A DNA stretch of 64,000 nt from JAIEPW01 sp964471915 (GCA_964471915.1 CAYYID010000017.1:1-64000); one strand, 5' to 3'; shown: positions 17,223 to 26,397, counted from the stretch's first letter. Program-made: numbers and translations. The notes: a model not told the origin generated them from the letters alone.

Positions 17223-18196
17223 AGACGCGCGTGGCGGTGGTCTACGGCGGCCGCAGCGGCGAGCACGAGATCTCCGTGCGCTCCGCCGAGTCGATCCTCA
17301 AGGCGCTGGACCCGGACCGCTACAAGATCCTGCAGTTTTTCATCGGCAAGGACGGCAAGTGGCGCCCGCGCCCGATCCTGCCCGAACCCGGCGGGAACCC
17401 GGAGATCGACGTCGTGTTCCCGGTGCTCCACGGGACCTTCGGAGAGGACGGCACCGTGCAGGGCTTGCTGGAGCTGGCGGACCTGCCCTATGTCGGCCCG
17501 GGCGTGCTGTCGTCCTCGGCGTCCATGGACAAAGAGGTCACCAAGCGGCTGGCCGCGGAGCGCGGGCTGCCGGTGGTGGAGTATTACGTCGTCCGCCAGG
17601 GGCAGTTCGACATCGAGGAGATCTGCGGCCGGCTGCCGTTTCCGCTGTTCGTGAAGCCGGCCAACCTGGGGTCCTCGGTGGGGATCTCCAAGACCCGGAC
17701 TTGCCAGGAGCTCGAAGACGCCATCCGGCTGGCGGCGCAGTACGACCGCAAGGTGATCGTCGAGCGCGGCATCGAGGGGCGCGAGCTGGAATGCTCGGTA
17801 CTCGGCAACGAGGATCCCGTCGCTTCCGTGCCGTGCGAGATCGTGCCGTCGCGCGAGTTCTACGACTACGAGGACAAGTACCTGCTGGACGCGGCGAAGC
17901 TGATCGTCCCGGCCGACGTGCCGGCCGCCACCGCGGACGAAGTCCGGCGGCTGGCCGTGGCGTGCTATCAGGCGCTCGAATGCGAGGGCATGGCCCGCGT
18001 GGACTTCCTGCTCGAAAGCGCCACCGGCAAGCTCTATATCAACGAAGTCAACACCATTCCCGGCTTCACCTCCATCAGCATGTATCCGAAGATGTGGGAG
18101 GCCACCGGGCTGACCTACGGAGCGCTGCTCGACCGGCTGATCGAGCTGGCGCGGGCGCGGCATGCTCAGAAGCAGGCCCTGAAGTACACCCGATGA
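17219..18196 (+). CDS. ddl: D-alanine--D-alanine ligase
   Basis: A 325-residue ATP-grasp enzyme making the D-Ala-D-Ala dipeptide of peptidoglycan. Visible are VVYGGRSGEHEIS at residues 6-18, FPVLHGTFGEDGTVQG, FVKPANLGSSVGISK and NEVNTIPGFT with its metal ligand. The GTG at 17219 overlaps the arginase stop by four bases. It is followed by the S41 protease, again with a four-base overlap. The Tyr/Phe position deciding D-Ala versus D-Lac use was not resolved here. Confidence 0.93.
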   Translation: MKTRVAVVYGGRSGEHEISVRSAESILKALDPDRYKILQFFIGKDGKWRPRPILPEPGGNPEIDVVFPVLHGTFGEDGTVQGLLELADLPYVGPGVLSSSASMDKEVTKRLAAERGLPVVEYYVVRQGQFDIEEICGRLPFPLFVKPANLGSSVGISKTRTCQELEDAIRLAAQYDRKVIVERGIEGRELECSVLGNEDPVASVPCEIVPSREFYDYEDKYLLDAAKLIVPADVPAATADEVRRLAVACYQALECEGMARVDFLLESATGKLYINEVNTIPGFTSISMYPKMWEATGLTYGALLDRLIELARARHAQKQALKYTR

Positions 18197-19587
18197 ACCT
18201 GGCGTTCTGTCTGCTGCTGTTCGCGCCCGATACGCTCGCGGACCTGGAAGCGCAGTTGAAGCGCTTCATCGAAGCCTTCACCATCATCCGCGAATCCGCT
18301 CCGGAGCCGGTGCCGAACGAAGCCATCTACGCCGGCGCCATTCCCGGGCTGGTGCGGCAGCTCGATCCTTTCTCCGCCTTCTTCGACCCCGGACAGTTCG
18401 AGCAGTTGAAGCAGATGGAGCGGAGCGAGCGCAAAGGCTTCGGCTCCATCGTCAGCGTGCTGCCGGGGCGCGTGATCTTCCTGCAGACGCTCGCCGGGAC
18501 GCCCTCGGCGCGCGCCGGCCTCAGCCCCGGAGACGAAATCCTGGCCGTGAACGGGATCCCGCTGGCGCGCCTGGAATTCGAGCAGATCATCCAGTTGCTG
18601 AGTGAGGCGCGGCAACGCCAGGCGCAGTTGATCGTTCGCCGCCCGGGCAGCGTCCGGCCGCTGACGTTCTCCCTGACGCCCGAACTCATGGACGCCCCCA
18701 GCGTGGACCGCGCCTGGAACATCGAACCGGAAGTCGGGTATCTGCGCATCACCAGCTTCGACACCGGAACCGGCAAGCTGGTGCGCGAGAAGATCGAGCA
18801 ACTGGGCGGAACACGGCTGCGCGGCCTGGTGATCGACCTGCGCGGCAACCCCGGCGGCGTCGTCGCGGCGGCGGTGGAGATCGCGTCGCTGTTCCTGGCG
18901 CCGGATCAGGTGATTCTCAAGATCCGCGGACGGAACGCGGAGAAGAGCGAGGAGATCCCGGTGCCGAAGGCGGCCCAGCCCTACAGCTTCCCGGTCGCCG
19001 TGCTGGTGAACGCGGAGACCGCCAGCGCCTCGGAGATCCTCGCCGGCGCGATGCAGGACCACCAGCGCGGCAAGGTGATCGGTCTGCCGACCTATGGCAA
19101 GGGACTGGTGCAGGGCGTGTTTCCGCTCTCCGACGGCACCGGCCTGGCGCTGACCACCGCCTACTACTACACGCCCAGCGGGCGCTCCATCCAGAAACCG
19201 CTCCGCGATTCGGCGATCCACGAACAGGCGGCCGGCGCGGGCGGCATCCGGCCGGACATTGAAGCCGGCCCCGCCCTTCCCACCCGCCTGCGCGCGGCGC
19301 TGGATGCAAGCGGCACCCTCACTACGTTTGCCACCGAGTACCTGCAGAAGAACAAAATCCGCGAGGACTTCCGGGTGCCGGCCGCTCTGCTCGACGAGCT
19401 GAAAGTGTACGCCGCAGAGCGGCGCATTCAGCCGGGCGTCGGCGAATGGCTGCAGGACAAGGAATGGATCGCGAGCCGGCTGCAGCAGGAGCTGCTCAGT
19501 CTGGCCTTTGGGGTCGCCAAGGGTGACGAAGTGGAACTGCGCCGGGATCCGGCGGTACAGCGGGCGCTTGAGTCCCTGCGGCGGTAG
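18193..19587 (+). CDS. S41 C-terminal processing peptidase (CtpA-like)
   Basis: A 464-residue serine protease of the tail-specific family. A short hydrophobic N-terminus (MNLAFCLLLFAPDTLA) suggests export. A PDZ domain covers about residues 75-160 (GTPSARAGLSPGDEILAVNG). The S41 core includes VIDLRGNPGG near 215, the catalytic Ser in ETASASEI near 277 and Lys in TYGKGLVQG near 303. Start ATG 18193 overlaps the ddl stop by four bases, so ligase and periplasmic protease are made together, fitting a cell-envelope role. The C-terminal 110 residues are helical and not typical of the core. Confidence 0.9.
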   Translation: MNLAFCLLLFAPDTLADLEAQLKRFIEAFTIIRESAPEPVPNEAIYAGAIPGLVRQLDPFSAFFDPGQFEQLKQMERSERKGFGSIVSVLPGRVIFLQTLAGTPSARAGLSPGDEILAVNGIPLARLEFEQIIQLLSEARQRQAQLIVRRPGSVRPLTFSLTPELMDAPSVDRAWNIEPEVGYLRITSFDTGTGKLVREKIEQLGGTRLRGLVIDLRGNPGGVVAAAVEIASLFLAPDQVILKIRGRNAEKSEEIPVPKAAQPYSFPVAVLVNAETASASEILAGAMQDHQRGKVIGLPTYGKGLVQGVFPLSDGTGLALTTAYYYTPSGRSIQKPLRDSAIHEQAAGAGGIRPDIEAGPALPTRLRAALDASGTLTTFATEYLQKNKIREDFRVPAALLDELKVYAAERRIQPGVGEWLQDKEWIASRLQQELLSLAFGVAKGDEVELRRDPAVQRALESLRR

Positions 19588-19652
19588 GTCGCGCAGGGGC
19601 AGAATCTGCACCGGCTGCGCGCCGCCCGGCATCCGGTAAACTGGAATCTACC

Positions 19653-20753
19653 GTGGCTACGACGCTTTCTTCTCCGCTCCCCACCGCTGCCGCCATCCAG
19701 GCCGCTCAGGACCGCCTGGACGCCTGGACCGTCGAGGTCGTCAACTGGCACTTCGACCCCGAACACGGCACCCCTTTCTGGATCAACTACGCCAAGAAAC
19801 TCGGCTGGGATCCGCGCAAGGAGATCCACAAGTACACGGATCTCGACAAGCTGGGTCCGTTCCAGGACGACTGGCTGCGCGGCGGTCCCGTGCGCCGCTG
19901 GGTGCCGAAGGCGCTGGCCCACAAGCCGATCTACGTCTTTGAAACCGGCGGGTCCACGGGCGTGCCGAAGTCGCGCGTCGTAATCGACGACTTCCGCATC
20001 GACTACGAGGAGTTTTCGAAGACGCTGCCCGATCAGTACTTCCCGAAGGGGGCGGACTGGCTGATGCTGGGCCCCAGCGGACCCCGGCGCCTGCGCCTCG
20101 CCGTCGAGCACCTGGCCCAGCACCGCGGCGGCATCAGCTTCTGCATCGATCTCGACCCACGGTGGGTGATCAAGCTGATCAAGGCCGGCAAACCCGACGA
20201 AGCCGAGCGCTACAAGAACCACTGCATCGACCAGGCGCTGACGATCCTCAAAGCCAACGAGATCAAGTGCATGTTCGCCACGCCCAAGCTGCTGGAGGCG
20301 CTCTGTGAAAAGATCGACCTGCGCAAATACGGCATCACCGGCGTGTTCTGCGGCGGCACCGAAATGACGCCGCAATTCCATCGCTTCGCCGTGGAGGAAC
20401 TGCTGGGCCCAGACATCTACTTCGCGCCGACTTACGGCAACACGCTGATGGGCCTGGCGACCCACAAGCTGCCCTTCGACCCCGCCGACAACTGGGCGAT
20501 CATCTACCATCCGCCGGCGCCGCGGGCCATGATCGAAGTCGTGGACTTCCATGACGCCAGCAAGGTGGTGGAGTACGGCCAGACCGGCCGCGCACGCCTT
20601 ACGACGCTGACGAAGGAGTTCTTCGTCCCGCGGTTCCTCGAGCGCGATGAGTGCGAGCGCGAGAAACCCTGCGCGGCGTACCCTTGGGACGGGGTCCGGA
20701 ACGTGCGCCCGTTCCGCGGGTTCGGCGCTACCGTCGTCGAAGGCGTGTACTAG
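19653..20753 (+). CDS. adenylate-forming (ANL/PaaK-like) protein
   Basis: A 366-residue protein with the phosphate-binding loop of acyl/aryl-CoA-ligase-type adenylating enzymes (FETGGSTGVPKSRVV near residues 95-109). Later come FCGGTEMTP near 230 and FAPTYGNTLMG near 257, matching the A4-A5 region of PaaK-like ligases. It is shorter than full ligases and the usual C-terminal swivel domain is much reduced, so it may only adenylate or activate a carboxylate for a partner. It begins at GTG 19653. Its stop overlaps the convergent DUF4276 gene by four bases. Substrate unknown. Confidence 0.75.
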   Translation: MATTLSSPLPTAAAIQAAQDRLDAWTVEVVNWHFDPEHGTPFWINYAKKLGWDPRKEIHKYTDLDKLGPFQDDWLRGGPVRRWVPKALAHKPIYVFETGGSTGVPKSRVVIDDFRIDYEEFSKTLPDQYFPKGADWLMLGPSGPRRLRLAVEHLAQHRGGISFCIDLDPRWVIKLIKAGKPDEAERYKNHCIDQALTILKANEIKCMFATPKLLEALCEKIDLRKYGITGVFCGGTEMTPQFHRFAVEELLGPDIYFAPTYGNTLMGLATHKLPFDPADNWAIIYHPPAPRAMIEVVDFHDASKVVEYGQTGRARLTTLTKEFFVPRFLERDECEREKPCAAYPWDGVRNVRPFRGFGATVVEGVY

Positions 20754-21340
20754 CCCCGCGTTTCCAGCCGAAGAAACAACTGATTCGCGTGGGGGCAGCG
20801 GTCACGGACCTTGGTAGCGTCTATGCGCGCCAAGATCTCGAAGGCGTGATTCTTCTCGTAGCGGCCCTTCTTCGTGTCCTTCGTCGCTTCTCTGAGGTCC
20901 CGGACTACGTTTTGCTTCGCGAGTGATTCCAGAGTCGGGTTCCGCGGGAGCTTATCGGTTCGAAATCCCCTTCCATAGAAATCGGCGAGACCGTCCGTGT
21001 CCGCAACGAACCAGGTTTCGACCGATTGCGCCATGAGAAAAACGTCCTGCTCTTGCGCGGCCTCCGGTTTGTCCCATCCATCGCGCGCCTTGAGGTGACC
21101 CCACTTGGAGGTAACTGTCACCTGTTCCTCGGAGTCGACGAGCAGGATCGGTACTTCGTTCTTGCCGGCCAGTTTCGATCGGAAGGCCCGGAAAGCGTCG
21201 TTCCGTGGTCCGCACGCCACCACCCTCACAGCCCTGCCGGCGGGAACCACTTGGTTGAGCAACTGATGAAACCCCTTACGGCAAAGCGTCAACGTGCTAT
21301 TCGATTCCCCTCCGCCTTCAACGTACACCCTCCAACTCAC
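20750..21340 (-). CDS. DUF4276-type TOPRIM-like protein (module 1)
   Basis: A 196-residue protein. The N-terminus has the TOPRIM-like Glu (VYVEGGGES, residues 6-14) and a later acidic strand (ILLVDSEEQ near 65), as in DUF4276. Also typical are VFLMAQSVETWFVADTDGLADFYGRGF and KGRYEKNHAFEILARID. TOPRIM folds of OLD-type systems act as nucleases. The GTG at 21340 overlaps the ATPase TGA (GTGA), so the pair is one translational unit. The open frame extends 21 codons further, but inside the ATPase. Two 60-base samples counted by hand in the neighbouring ATPase gene gave 58-60% G+C. Confidence 0.78.
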   Translation of the reverse strand: MSWRVYVEGGGESNSTLTLCRKGFHQLLNQVVPAGRAVRVVACGPRNDAFRAFRSKLAGKNEVPILLVDSEEQVTVTSKWGHLKARDGWDKPEAAQEQDVFLMAQSVETWFVADTDGLADFYGRGFRTDKLPRNPTLESLAKQNVVRDLREATKDTKKGRYEKNHAFEILARIDATKVRDRCPHANQLFLRLETRG

Positions 21341-22530
21341 CAGCGATTCCCTCCCAGGTGGCCTTGCCGCCAAAGCTGCCCCAGTGAGTATCGCTCCAGC
21401 CACTCCCCTAGTTCATTCCGTTCAAGCCTCCGCAGCGACGTCACTCCGCCGCTCTTTTCGCAGACGACGACGGACTCGGGGGAGTCGGAGAACTGCTCGA
21501 CGAGATCAGCGGAATGCGTGGTTACGATGATCTGCATGTACTCGGAGGCTTGGCGCAGCAATCGTGCCAATTCGATAATCAGGTCCGGGTGCAATCCGAG
21601 TTCCGGTTCTTCGATGCACACGAGCGAAGACTGCTCGCGGTCGAGCAGTATCGCCAACAGCGCCAACCAGCGCAGGGTTCCGTCGGACAGTCTCCGCAGC
21701 GGAACGCTATCTCGAAGTCCCCGCTCCTGCAGTCGGGTTTCGACGAATCCTTGAAAGATCCGCGAGTGGATGTCATCGACGCTGTCATAGAGCAATCGGA
21801 GGTTCTCAAGGACCTCCGCCTTCCGGTCGGTCTTGCCGAGTAGGCGGTTGAGCACCAACCCGAGGTTGCTACCGTCCTCGGTAAGCGGACCTGCTTCAAG
21901 ATCTGCCGAGGCTAGTTCCCGGGCGGGCATCGCCCTGCCGAAGGTCCAGTCCCGGTAGATGCGGATCCCCGAAAAAACTTGCCCTACCCAGTCCAACTCG
22001 GGGTAGTGTTCAGCGTCCTTGAGCTGGGACAGGATTGACTGCCACGGGTCAACCTTGCCCTTCCCTAACTCGCGTGTCTGCCAACCCAAGGCGTCTGGAC
22101 TCTCGTAGCGGACCGTCCGGCTTCCGCCGTCGTTCCGATAGTAGTAGTCGGGCTCCGCGCTGCCGGGATAGCGGCTCTCGATTCGTTCGCTCCGAACTTC
22201 TAATTCAACGCCGAACGCGTCCCCAAGGGCGAGGCTATAGCGCAGGGACTTGAACTCCTCCAAGCTTGCCTCGAACTCCATGACCGGGCGGGTGTCTTCC
22301 TTTGGGCCTTTCCACCACAGTTCGGATCGTCCGCCCATGGAATGTACTTCACGTCTGAGATCGCGGGGCAGGGACTTGAGCAAAGCCAGCGCCTCAACGA
22401 CGTTGGACTTTCCCGATCCGTTCGGCCCAATCAAAACCGTAAGGTCGCCTAGTTCGATTCGCGCCAGCGACTTGCCGAACGAAAGGAAATTCCGTACCGC
22501 TAGGCTTGAGAGTTGCACCATCAGCGCCAT
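21337..22530 (-). CDS. AAA (OLD/AAA_21-type) ATPase, module 1
   Basis: A 397-residue ABC-type AAA ATPase. Walker A is IGPNGSGKSN near residues 33-42, the signature-like helix is RRLSDGTLRWLALL, Walker B is VCIEEPELGLHPD near 305, and TTHSADL supplies the H-loop His. No DNA-binding or nuclease domain is fused; the nuclease-like part is the overlapping DUF4276 gene. The C-terminus YSLGQLWRQGHLGG is almost the same as in the second ATPase at 34895-36034. ATG 22530 or the next Met (22521) may be the start. Samples at 21781-21840 and 22201-22260 count to 60% and 58% G+C, versus 78% in a sample of the S41 gene. Confidence 0.85.
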   Translation of the reverse strand: MALMVQLSSLAVRNFLSFGKSLARIELGDLTVLIGPNGSGKSNVVEALALLKSLPRDLRREVHSMGGRSELWWKGPKEDTRPVMEFEASLEEFKSLRYSLALGDAFGVELEVRSERIESRYPGSAEPDYYYRNDGGSRTVRYESPDALGWQTRELGKGKVDPWQSILSQLKDAEHYPELDWVGQVFSGIRIYRDWTFGRAMPARELASADLEAGPLTEDGSNLGLVLNRLLGKTDRKAEVLENLRLLYDSVDDIHSRIFQGFVETRLQERGLRDSVPLRRLSDGTLRWLALLAILLDREQSSLVCIEEPELGLHPDLIIELARLLRQASEYMQIIVTTHSADLVEQFSDSPESVVVCEKSGGVTSLRRLERNELGEWLERYSLGQLWRQGHLGGNRW

Positions 22531-22685
22531 TCTAACAACAGCGGTTTCGCTCCGCTTTCAGCCGCGAGTGGCCGTTGAGTGGTTCGCTCTTGCTCCTGTA
22601 GGCCGGGCCAGCACCCGTGTTCGAGATCACCCGGTTGGCGCCAGGAGTCCAGGACTCATCCTTTCGGACCTGCGGCCGTCCCCGG

Positions 22686-23564
22686 TTACCGCGCTATATC
22701 GCGGTGCGTCTCCCGCACCGGGAAGCCCGCGGCGGTCAGCCGCTGCTGGATTTCGTGCGCGATCATGACGCTGCGGTGGTGTCCGCCCGTGCACCCGAAG
22801 GCGATCGTCAGATAACTCTTGCCTTCTTTGATGTAGTGCGGCAGCAGGTAGATCAGCAGGTCCGCGATCCTCTCGATGAACTCGCCGGTCTGCGGAAAGG
22901 ACCGCATGTGCGCCGCCACCTTCGCGTCCAGGCCGCGCAACGGCTTGAACTCCGGGATATAGTTCGGGTTCGGCAGGAACCGGACGTCGAACAGCAGGTC
23001 CGCGTCCTGCGGCACGCCGTGGCGGAAGCCGAAGCTCGTGACGTACACCATGATGTCGTCGGTGTCCCGCTCGCCCGAGAGCTTCCCCTGGATCACTTCG
23101 CGCAGCTCGTGGACGTTGAACTTCGAGGAGTCGACGACGATGTCCGCCAGCTCCCGGATCGGCTTCAGGATCCGGCGTTCGTGCTGAATGCTCTTCTGGA
23201 TCGTGCGTTCGGTGCCCAGCGGATGCGGCCGCCGCGTCTCGGAAAAGCGGCGCTGGAGGACGGCGTCGCTGGCTTCGAGGTAGATGAGCGTCGCCGGCAC
23301 CATCTCCTGCACCTGCGCGAACACCGCCGGAAAATTCTTGAGAGTCTGTCCTTCGCGGATGTCCACCACCAGCGCCGCGCGCTTAATGTTCCGCGCCTCG
23401 CGCGTCAATTCGGCGAACTTCGGCACCAGCCCCAGCGGCAGGTTGTCCACGGCGTAATAGCCCAGGTCCTCCAGGGCCTTCAGCACCGTGCCCTTGCCCG
23501 AGCCCGACAGCCCGGTGATGATCACCAGTTCGGTCTTCGGCGGTTTGGACTTGCCCCGCTTCAC
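22686..23564 (-). CDS. rapZ: RNase adapter / P-loop NTPase RapZ
   Basis: A 292-residue nucleotide-binding protein. Walker A is ITGLSGSGKGTV near residues 16-27. The C-terminal domain has VYVTSFGFRHGVP, DVRFLPNPNYIPE and the signature FGCTGGHHRSV. In E. coli RapZ controls GlmS synthesis through small RNAs; elsewhere it sits in the rpoN cluster, as here. Its start overlaps the hpf stop by four bases. Confidence 0.95.
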   Translation of the reverse strand: MKRGKSKPPKTELVIITGLSGSGKGTVLKALEDLGYYAVDNLPLGLVPKFAELTREARNIKRAALVVDIREGQTLKNFPAVFAQVQEMVPATLIYLEASDAVLQRRFSETRRPHPLGTERTIQKSIQHERRILKPIRELADIVVDSSKFNVHELREVIQGKLSGERDTDDIMVYVTSFGFRHGVPQDADLLFDVRFLPNPNYIPEFKPLRGLDAKVAAHMRSFPQTGEFIERIADLLIYLLPHYIKEGKSYLTIAFGCTGGHHRSVMIAHEIQQRLTAAGFPVRETHRDIAR

Positions 23565-24112
23565 GACTCGATCAGGTCGAAGCCCCCGTCGGCGCGGCGC
23601 ACCAGCACGGAAACCGAGTTCGACCCGGCGTCGCGGTACGCCACGTAGTTCGAGCCCTTTTCCATCTCGAGCACCGCCTCGGCGAGCGTCATCGGCTTCT
23701 TGCGCTCATGGTGATTCACGCGCACGACCCGAGCGTCCTTCTTCAACGCGGGAGCCGCCGCGCGGGCGGCGGGAGCCGGCGCGGGCGCCAGCGTCTTCGC
23801 CTTGCCGCCGCCGGTCCGCTTCGCGTCCCGCCACTTCGCGCTGTGCTTCTTGGCTTGTCCTTCCAGCTTGTCGATCGCCTCCAGCACGGCGCTGAACGCG
23901 TCCGCGTTGGCGCCCTTGCCCACCAGCGCATGGTCGTGAAAGTGCATCGTGATCTCGGCGTGCTGCAGGTGCCGCACGGCGCGCAGCACCACGTGCGCCT
24001 CACGCTGTCCCTTCTTCTCCACCAGCTTCGCCAGCTTCGCGAACTTCCCGTTCAGTTTCTTGGCCTGCTCGGCCGTGGGTTTGTAATTGCCTGTGTAGAT
24101 GACGTTCATCAC
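23561..24112 (-). CDS. hpf: ribosome hibernation promoting factor, long form
   Basis: A 183-residue ribosome-binding stress protein. Residues 1-100 form the RaiA/HPF domain (VIYTGNYKPTAEQ and the HFHDHALVGKG strand). An Ala/Pro/Lys linker at about 103-125 is followed by the dimerising C-terminal domain (RVVRVNHHERKKPMTLAEAVLEME ... NYVAYRDAGSNSVSVLVRR). The long form joins 70S ribosomes into 100S dimers. It lies between rpoN and rapZ as in many bacteria. Start may be either of two adjacent ATGs. Confidence 0.93.
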   Translation of the reverse strand: MMNVIYTGNYKPTAEQAKKLNGKFAKLAKLVEKKGQREAHVVLRAVRHLQHAEITMHFHDHALVGKGANADAFSAVLEAIDKLEGQAKKHSAKWRDAKRTGGGKAKTLAPAPAPAARAAAPALKKDARVVRVNHHERKKPMTLAEAVLEMEKGSNYVAYRDAGSNSVSVLVRRADGGFDLIES

Positions 24113-24136
24113 TCGGAACCTCGCCCTCCGCGAGTC

Positions 24137-25690
24137 TTACGGCCGCACCCGCCGCTGGTGAGTCGACGGGATGCGCATGTCCTCGCGGTACTTCGCCACC
24201 GTGCGCCGCGTGACGCGGATCCCCTCGCCCTGCAACCGCTCCGTGATCTGCTCATCGGTCAGCGGATGCGCCGCATCCTCCTCTTCGATCATCTTCTTCA
24301 CCCGCCGCTTCAAGATCAACAGCGGCGTCGCGCTTCCCGAAGGCCCTTGCACCGCCTCCGAGAAGAAAAACCGCAACTCGAACACGCCCTGCGGTGTGTG
24401 GGCGTACTTGCTCGCCACCGCGCGGCTCACCGTGGAGGGATGCACCCCGATCTCCTCGGCGATGTCCTTGATCATCATCGGCTTCAGCTCGTCCAGCCCC
24501 CGCTCCAGAAAATCCACCTGGCGCCGCACGATCGACTGGCACACCCGCAGGATCGTCTGCTTGCGCTGCTCGATGTTCTTGATCAGCTGCAAGGCCGACG
24601 CGTACCGCTCCTTCACGTAGTTCCGGACATCCTTGTTCGGCTCCTGCTCCCGGTCCAGCAGATGCCGGTAGTCGCGGCTGAGCCGGATGTTCGGCACCTC
24701 GTCGTCGTTCAACTGGATCAGGTAGTCTTCGCCTTCCTTGGTGATGTGGACGTCGGGCTCGATCTGCCGCGCCCCGGGACTCGAGTACTTCAACCCGGGC
24801 TTCGGGTCCAGTTGCCGCACCACGCGCAGCGCGATCTCGACGTGCTCCACCGGACGCCCGAGGGCCTTGGCCAGTTCCCGCACCTGCCGCGGCTCGGCCG
24901 CCTTCAGGTGATCCGCCACGATGGACCACGCCACGCCGCCTCGCGCGCCCCGGCTCTCCAGTTGCAGCAGCAGGCACTCGCGGAGGTCGCGCGCGCCCAC
25001 GCCCGCCGGGTCCAGCGTGTGCACCACGCGCAGCGCCTCTTCCATGTCGGCCGGCGTGTTGCCCTCTTCCCCGCACAACTCCTCCACCGTCATCGTCAGG
25101 TACCCGGCTTCATCCAGGTTGCCGATGATCCCCTCGGCGGCGTCGCGCACATTCTCCGTCAGCACGACCAGCGCCAGTTGCGAATGCAGGTGGTCCGCCA
25201 GCGTCACCGGCGAGGAAAGGAAGGTCTCGAACGAGGGTTTTTCGACGTTCTCCGCTGCCGGGGACTTGAACCCCGGGTCCAGGTAGTCGTCGAAATACGA
25301 CCCGAAGTCGATCTGGTCGAAGGGATCCGTCTCCGACTTCGCAGCTTCCGGTTCCGGAGCCGCCGCCGCTTCGGCCGCGGTTTCGACCACCGGATCCGCC
25401 GTCGCGAACGACTCGGAGATCTCTTCGGCCGACGGCGTCGCGTCCAGGATCGACTGGTCGGCGCGGTCCGCCACCCGCTCGGCTCCCAGGACCTCCTGCA
25501 GTTCCTCCGGAGAAAGCTCCTCGCCCCCTTCGCCCTCTTCGAGCACGGGGTTCTCCGCGATCTCCTGCGCGATCATGTCCTTCAGTTCGAGCCGGTTCAA
25601 TTGCAGCACCGTCACCATCTGGACGAGGCCAGGGGTGAGGACCTGCTTCTGCGCGACACGCAGTTGGATTCTAGGTGAGAGCGAACCCAT
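24137..25690 (-). CDS. rpoN: RNA polymerase sigma-54 factor
   Basis: A 517-residue sigma-54. Region I is the Gln/Leu-rich activator-interaction segment (SPRIQLRVAQKQVLTP ... LQLNRLELKDMI). An acidic region II follows (about residues 55-150). The core-binding and helix-turn-helix regions include HPSTVSRAVASKY, and the RpoN box RRTVAKYRE is 15 residues before the end. It implies that some promoters in this genome use -24/-12 elements and AAA enhancer-binding proteins, none of which is in this window. Confidence 0.96.
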   Translation of the reverse strand: MGSLSPRIQLRVAQKQVLTPGLVQMVTVLQLNRLELKDMIAQEIAENPVLEEGEGGEELSPEELQEVLGAERVADRADQSILDATPSAEEISESFATADPVVETAAEAAAAPEPEAAKSETDPFDQIDFGSYFDDYLDPGFKSPAAENVEKPSFETFLSSPVTLADHLHSQLALVVLTENVRDAAEGIIGNLDEAGYLTMTVEELCGEEGNTPADMEEALRVVHTLDPAGVGARDLRECLLLQLESRGARGGVAWSIVADHLKAAEPRQVRELAKALGRPVEHVEIALRVVRQLDPKPGLKYSSPGARQIEPDVHITKEGEDYLIQLNDDEVPNIRLSRDYRHLLDREQEPNKDVRNYVKERYASALQLIKNIEQRKQTILRVCQSIVRRQVDFLERGLDELKPMMIKDIAEEIGVHPSTVSRAVASKYAHTPQGVFELRFFFSEAVQGPSGSATPLLILKRRVKKMIEEEDAAHPLTDEQITERLQGEGIRVTRRTVAKYREDMRIPSTHQRRVRP

Positions 25691-25735
25691 CCGCCCTTAT
25701 TCTATCGTGCCTGGAGCCGGAATCCGGCGCTTTCT

Positions 25736-26296
25736 TTACGCCCGCTCCAGATAGGCGCCTTCGGAGGTCGAAACCTTGATCTTCTCGCCCTGGTTCACGA
25801 ACGGCGGCACCTGCACCACGAGGCCCGTCTCCATCGTCGCGGGCTTCGTCACGTTCGACACGGTCGCGCCCTTCAGCCCCGGTTCGGTCTCCACCACCGT
25901 CATGATCACCGCCGGCGGCAGCTCCACGCTGATCGGCTTGCCTTCGTAGAACTCGACGTGCACCTTCAGGTTCGGGATCAGGTAGTCCACCGCGTCGCCC
26001 AGCAGGTCCTTCGACAGGCTGGTCTGCTCGTACGACTCGGTGTTCATGAAGTGATACGAATCGCCGTCGTCGTACAAGTACTCCATCTCCTGCTCGTCGA
26101 GCTGCACCTTCTCCACGCGGTCTTCCGACGAGAACCGGTGCTCGATCATCGAGCTGGTCTTGAGGTTCCGCATCTTCGCCTGCACGAAACCACGCAGATT
26201 GCCCGGCGTCCGGTGCATCACGCTGAACACCGAGTGCAGCTCGTTGTTGTGCTTGACGATCATGCCCGGACGCAGCTGGGTCGACTGAAGAATCAC
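25736..26296 (-). CDS. efp: translation elongation factor P
   Basis: A 186-residue protein with the three-domain EF-P layout: TQLRPGMIVKHNNELHSVF, then the domain with MEYLYDDGDSYHFMNTESYEQ, and an OB fold ending GEKIKVSTSEGAYLERA. EF-P relieves ribosome stalling at polyproline. The loop tip residue normally modified (Lys or Arg after PG) falls in the TPGNLRGF region, so Asn/Leu near the tip is worth noting. GTG start with an AGGAGTT ribosome site. Confidence 0.94.
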   Translation of the reverse strand: MILQSTQLRPGMIVKHNNELHSVFSVMHRTPGNLRGFVQAKMRNLKTSSMIEHRFSSEDRVEKVQLDEQEMEYLYDDGDSYHFMNTESYEQTSLSKDLLGDAVDYLIPNLKVHVEFYEGKPISVELPPAVIMTVVETEPGLKGATVSNVTKPATMETGLVVQVPPFVNQGEKIKVSTSEGAYLERA

Positions 26297-26351
26297 TGAC
26301 GCTAACTCCTAAGTTGTTCTGAGGGGGTGAACTTCCAGTGTAGCAAGAGGA

Positions 26352-26383
26352 CCGCCCCCGCCGCACGCTGCGGGCGGGGGCGG
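26352..26383 (-). terminator. G+C-rich hairpin between gap and efp
   Basis: CCGCCCCCGCC (26352-26362) and GGCGGGGGCGG (26373-26383) are perfect 11-base complements with a 10-base loop that can pair further. It lies 15 bases beyond the gap stop in the direction of transcription. The following run is only weakly T-rich (TCCTCTTG), so termination may be partial and allow read-through to efp. Confidence 0.6.
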
Positions 26384-26397
26384 GTTGCGGAAGCGGC

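Noticed and set aside
20750..22530. Calling the module PARIS or Gabija
   Set aside because: PARIS uses a DUF4435 partner and Gabija a GajA-GajB pair with helicase; neither partner is seen here, so only similarity of architecture is claimed.
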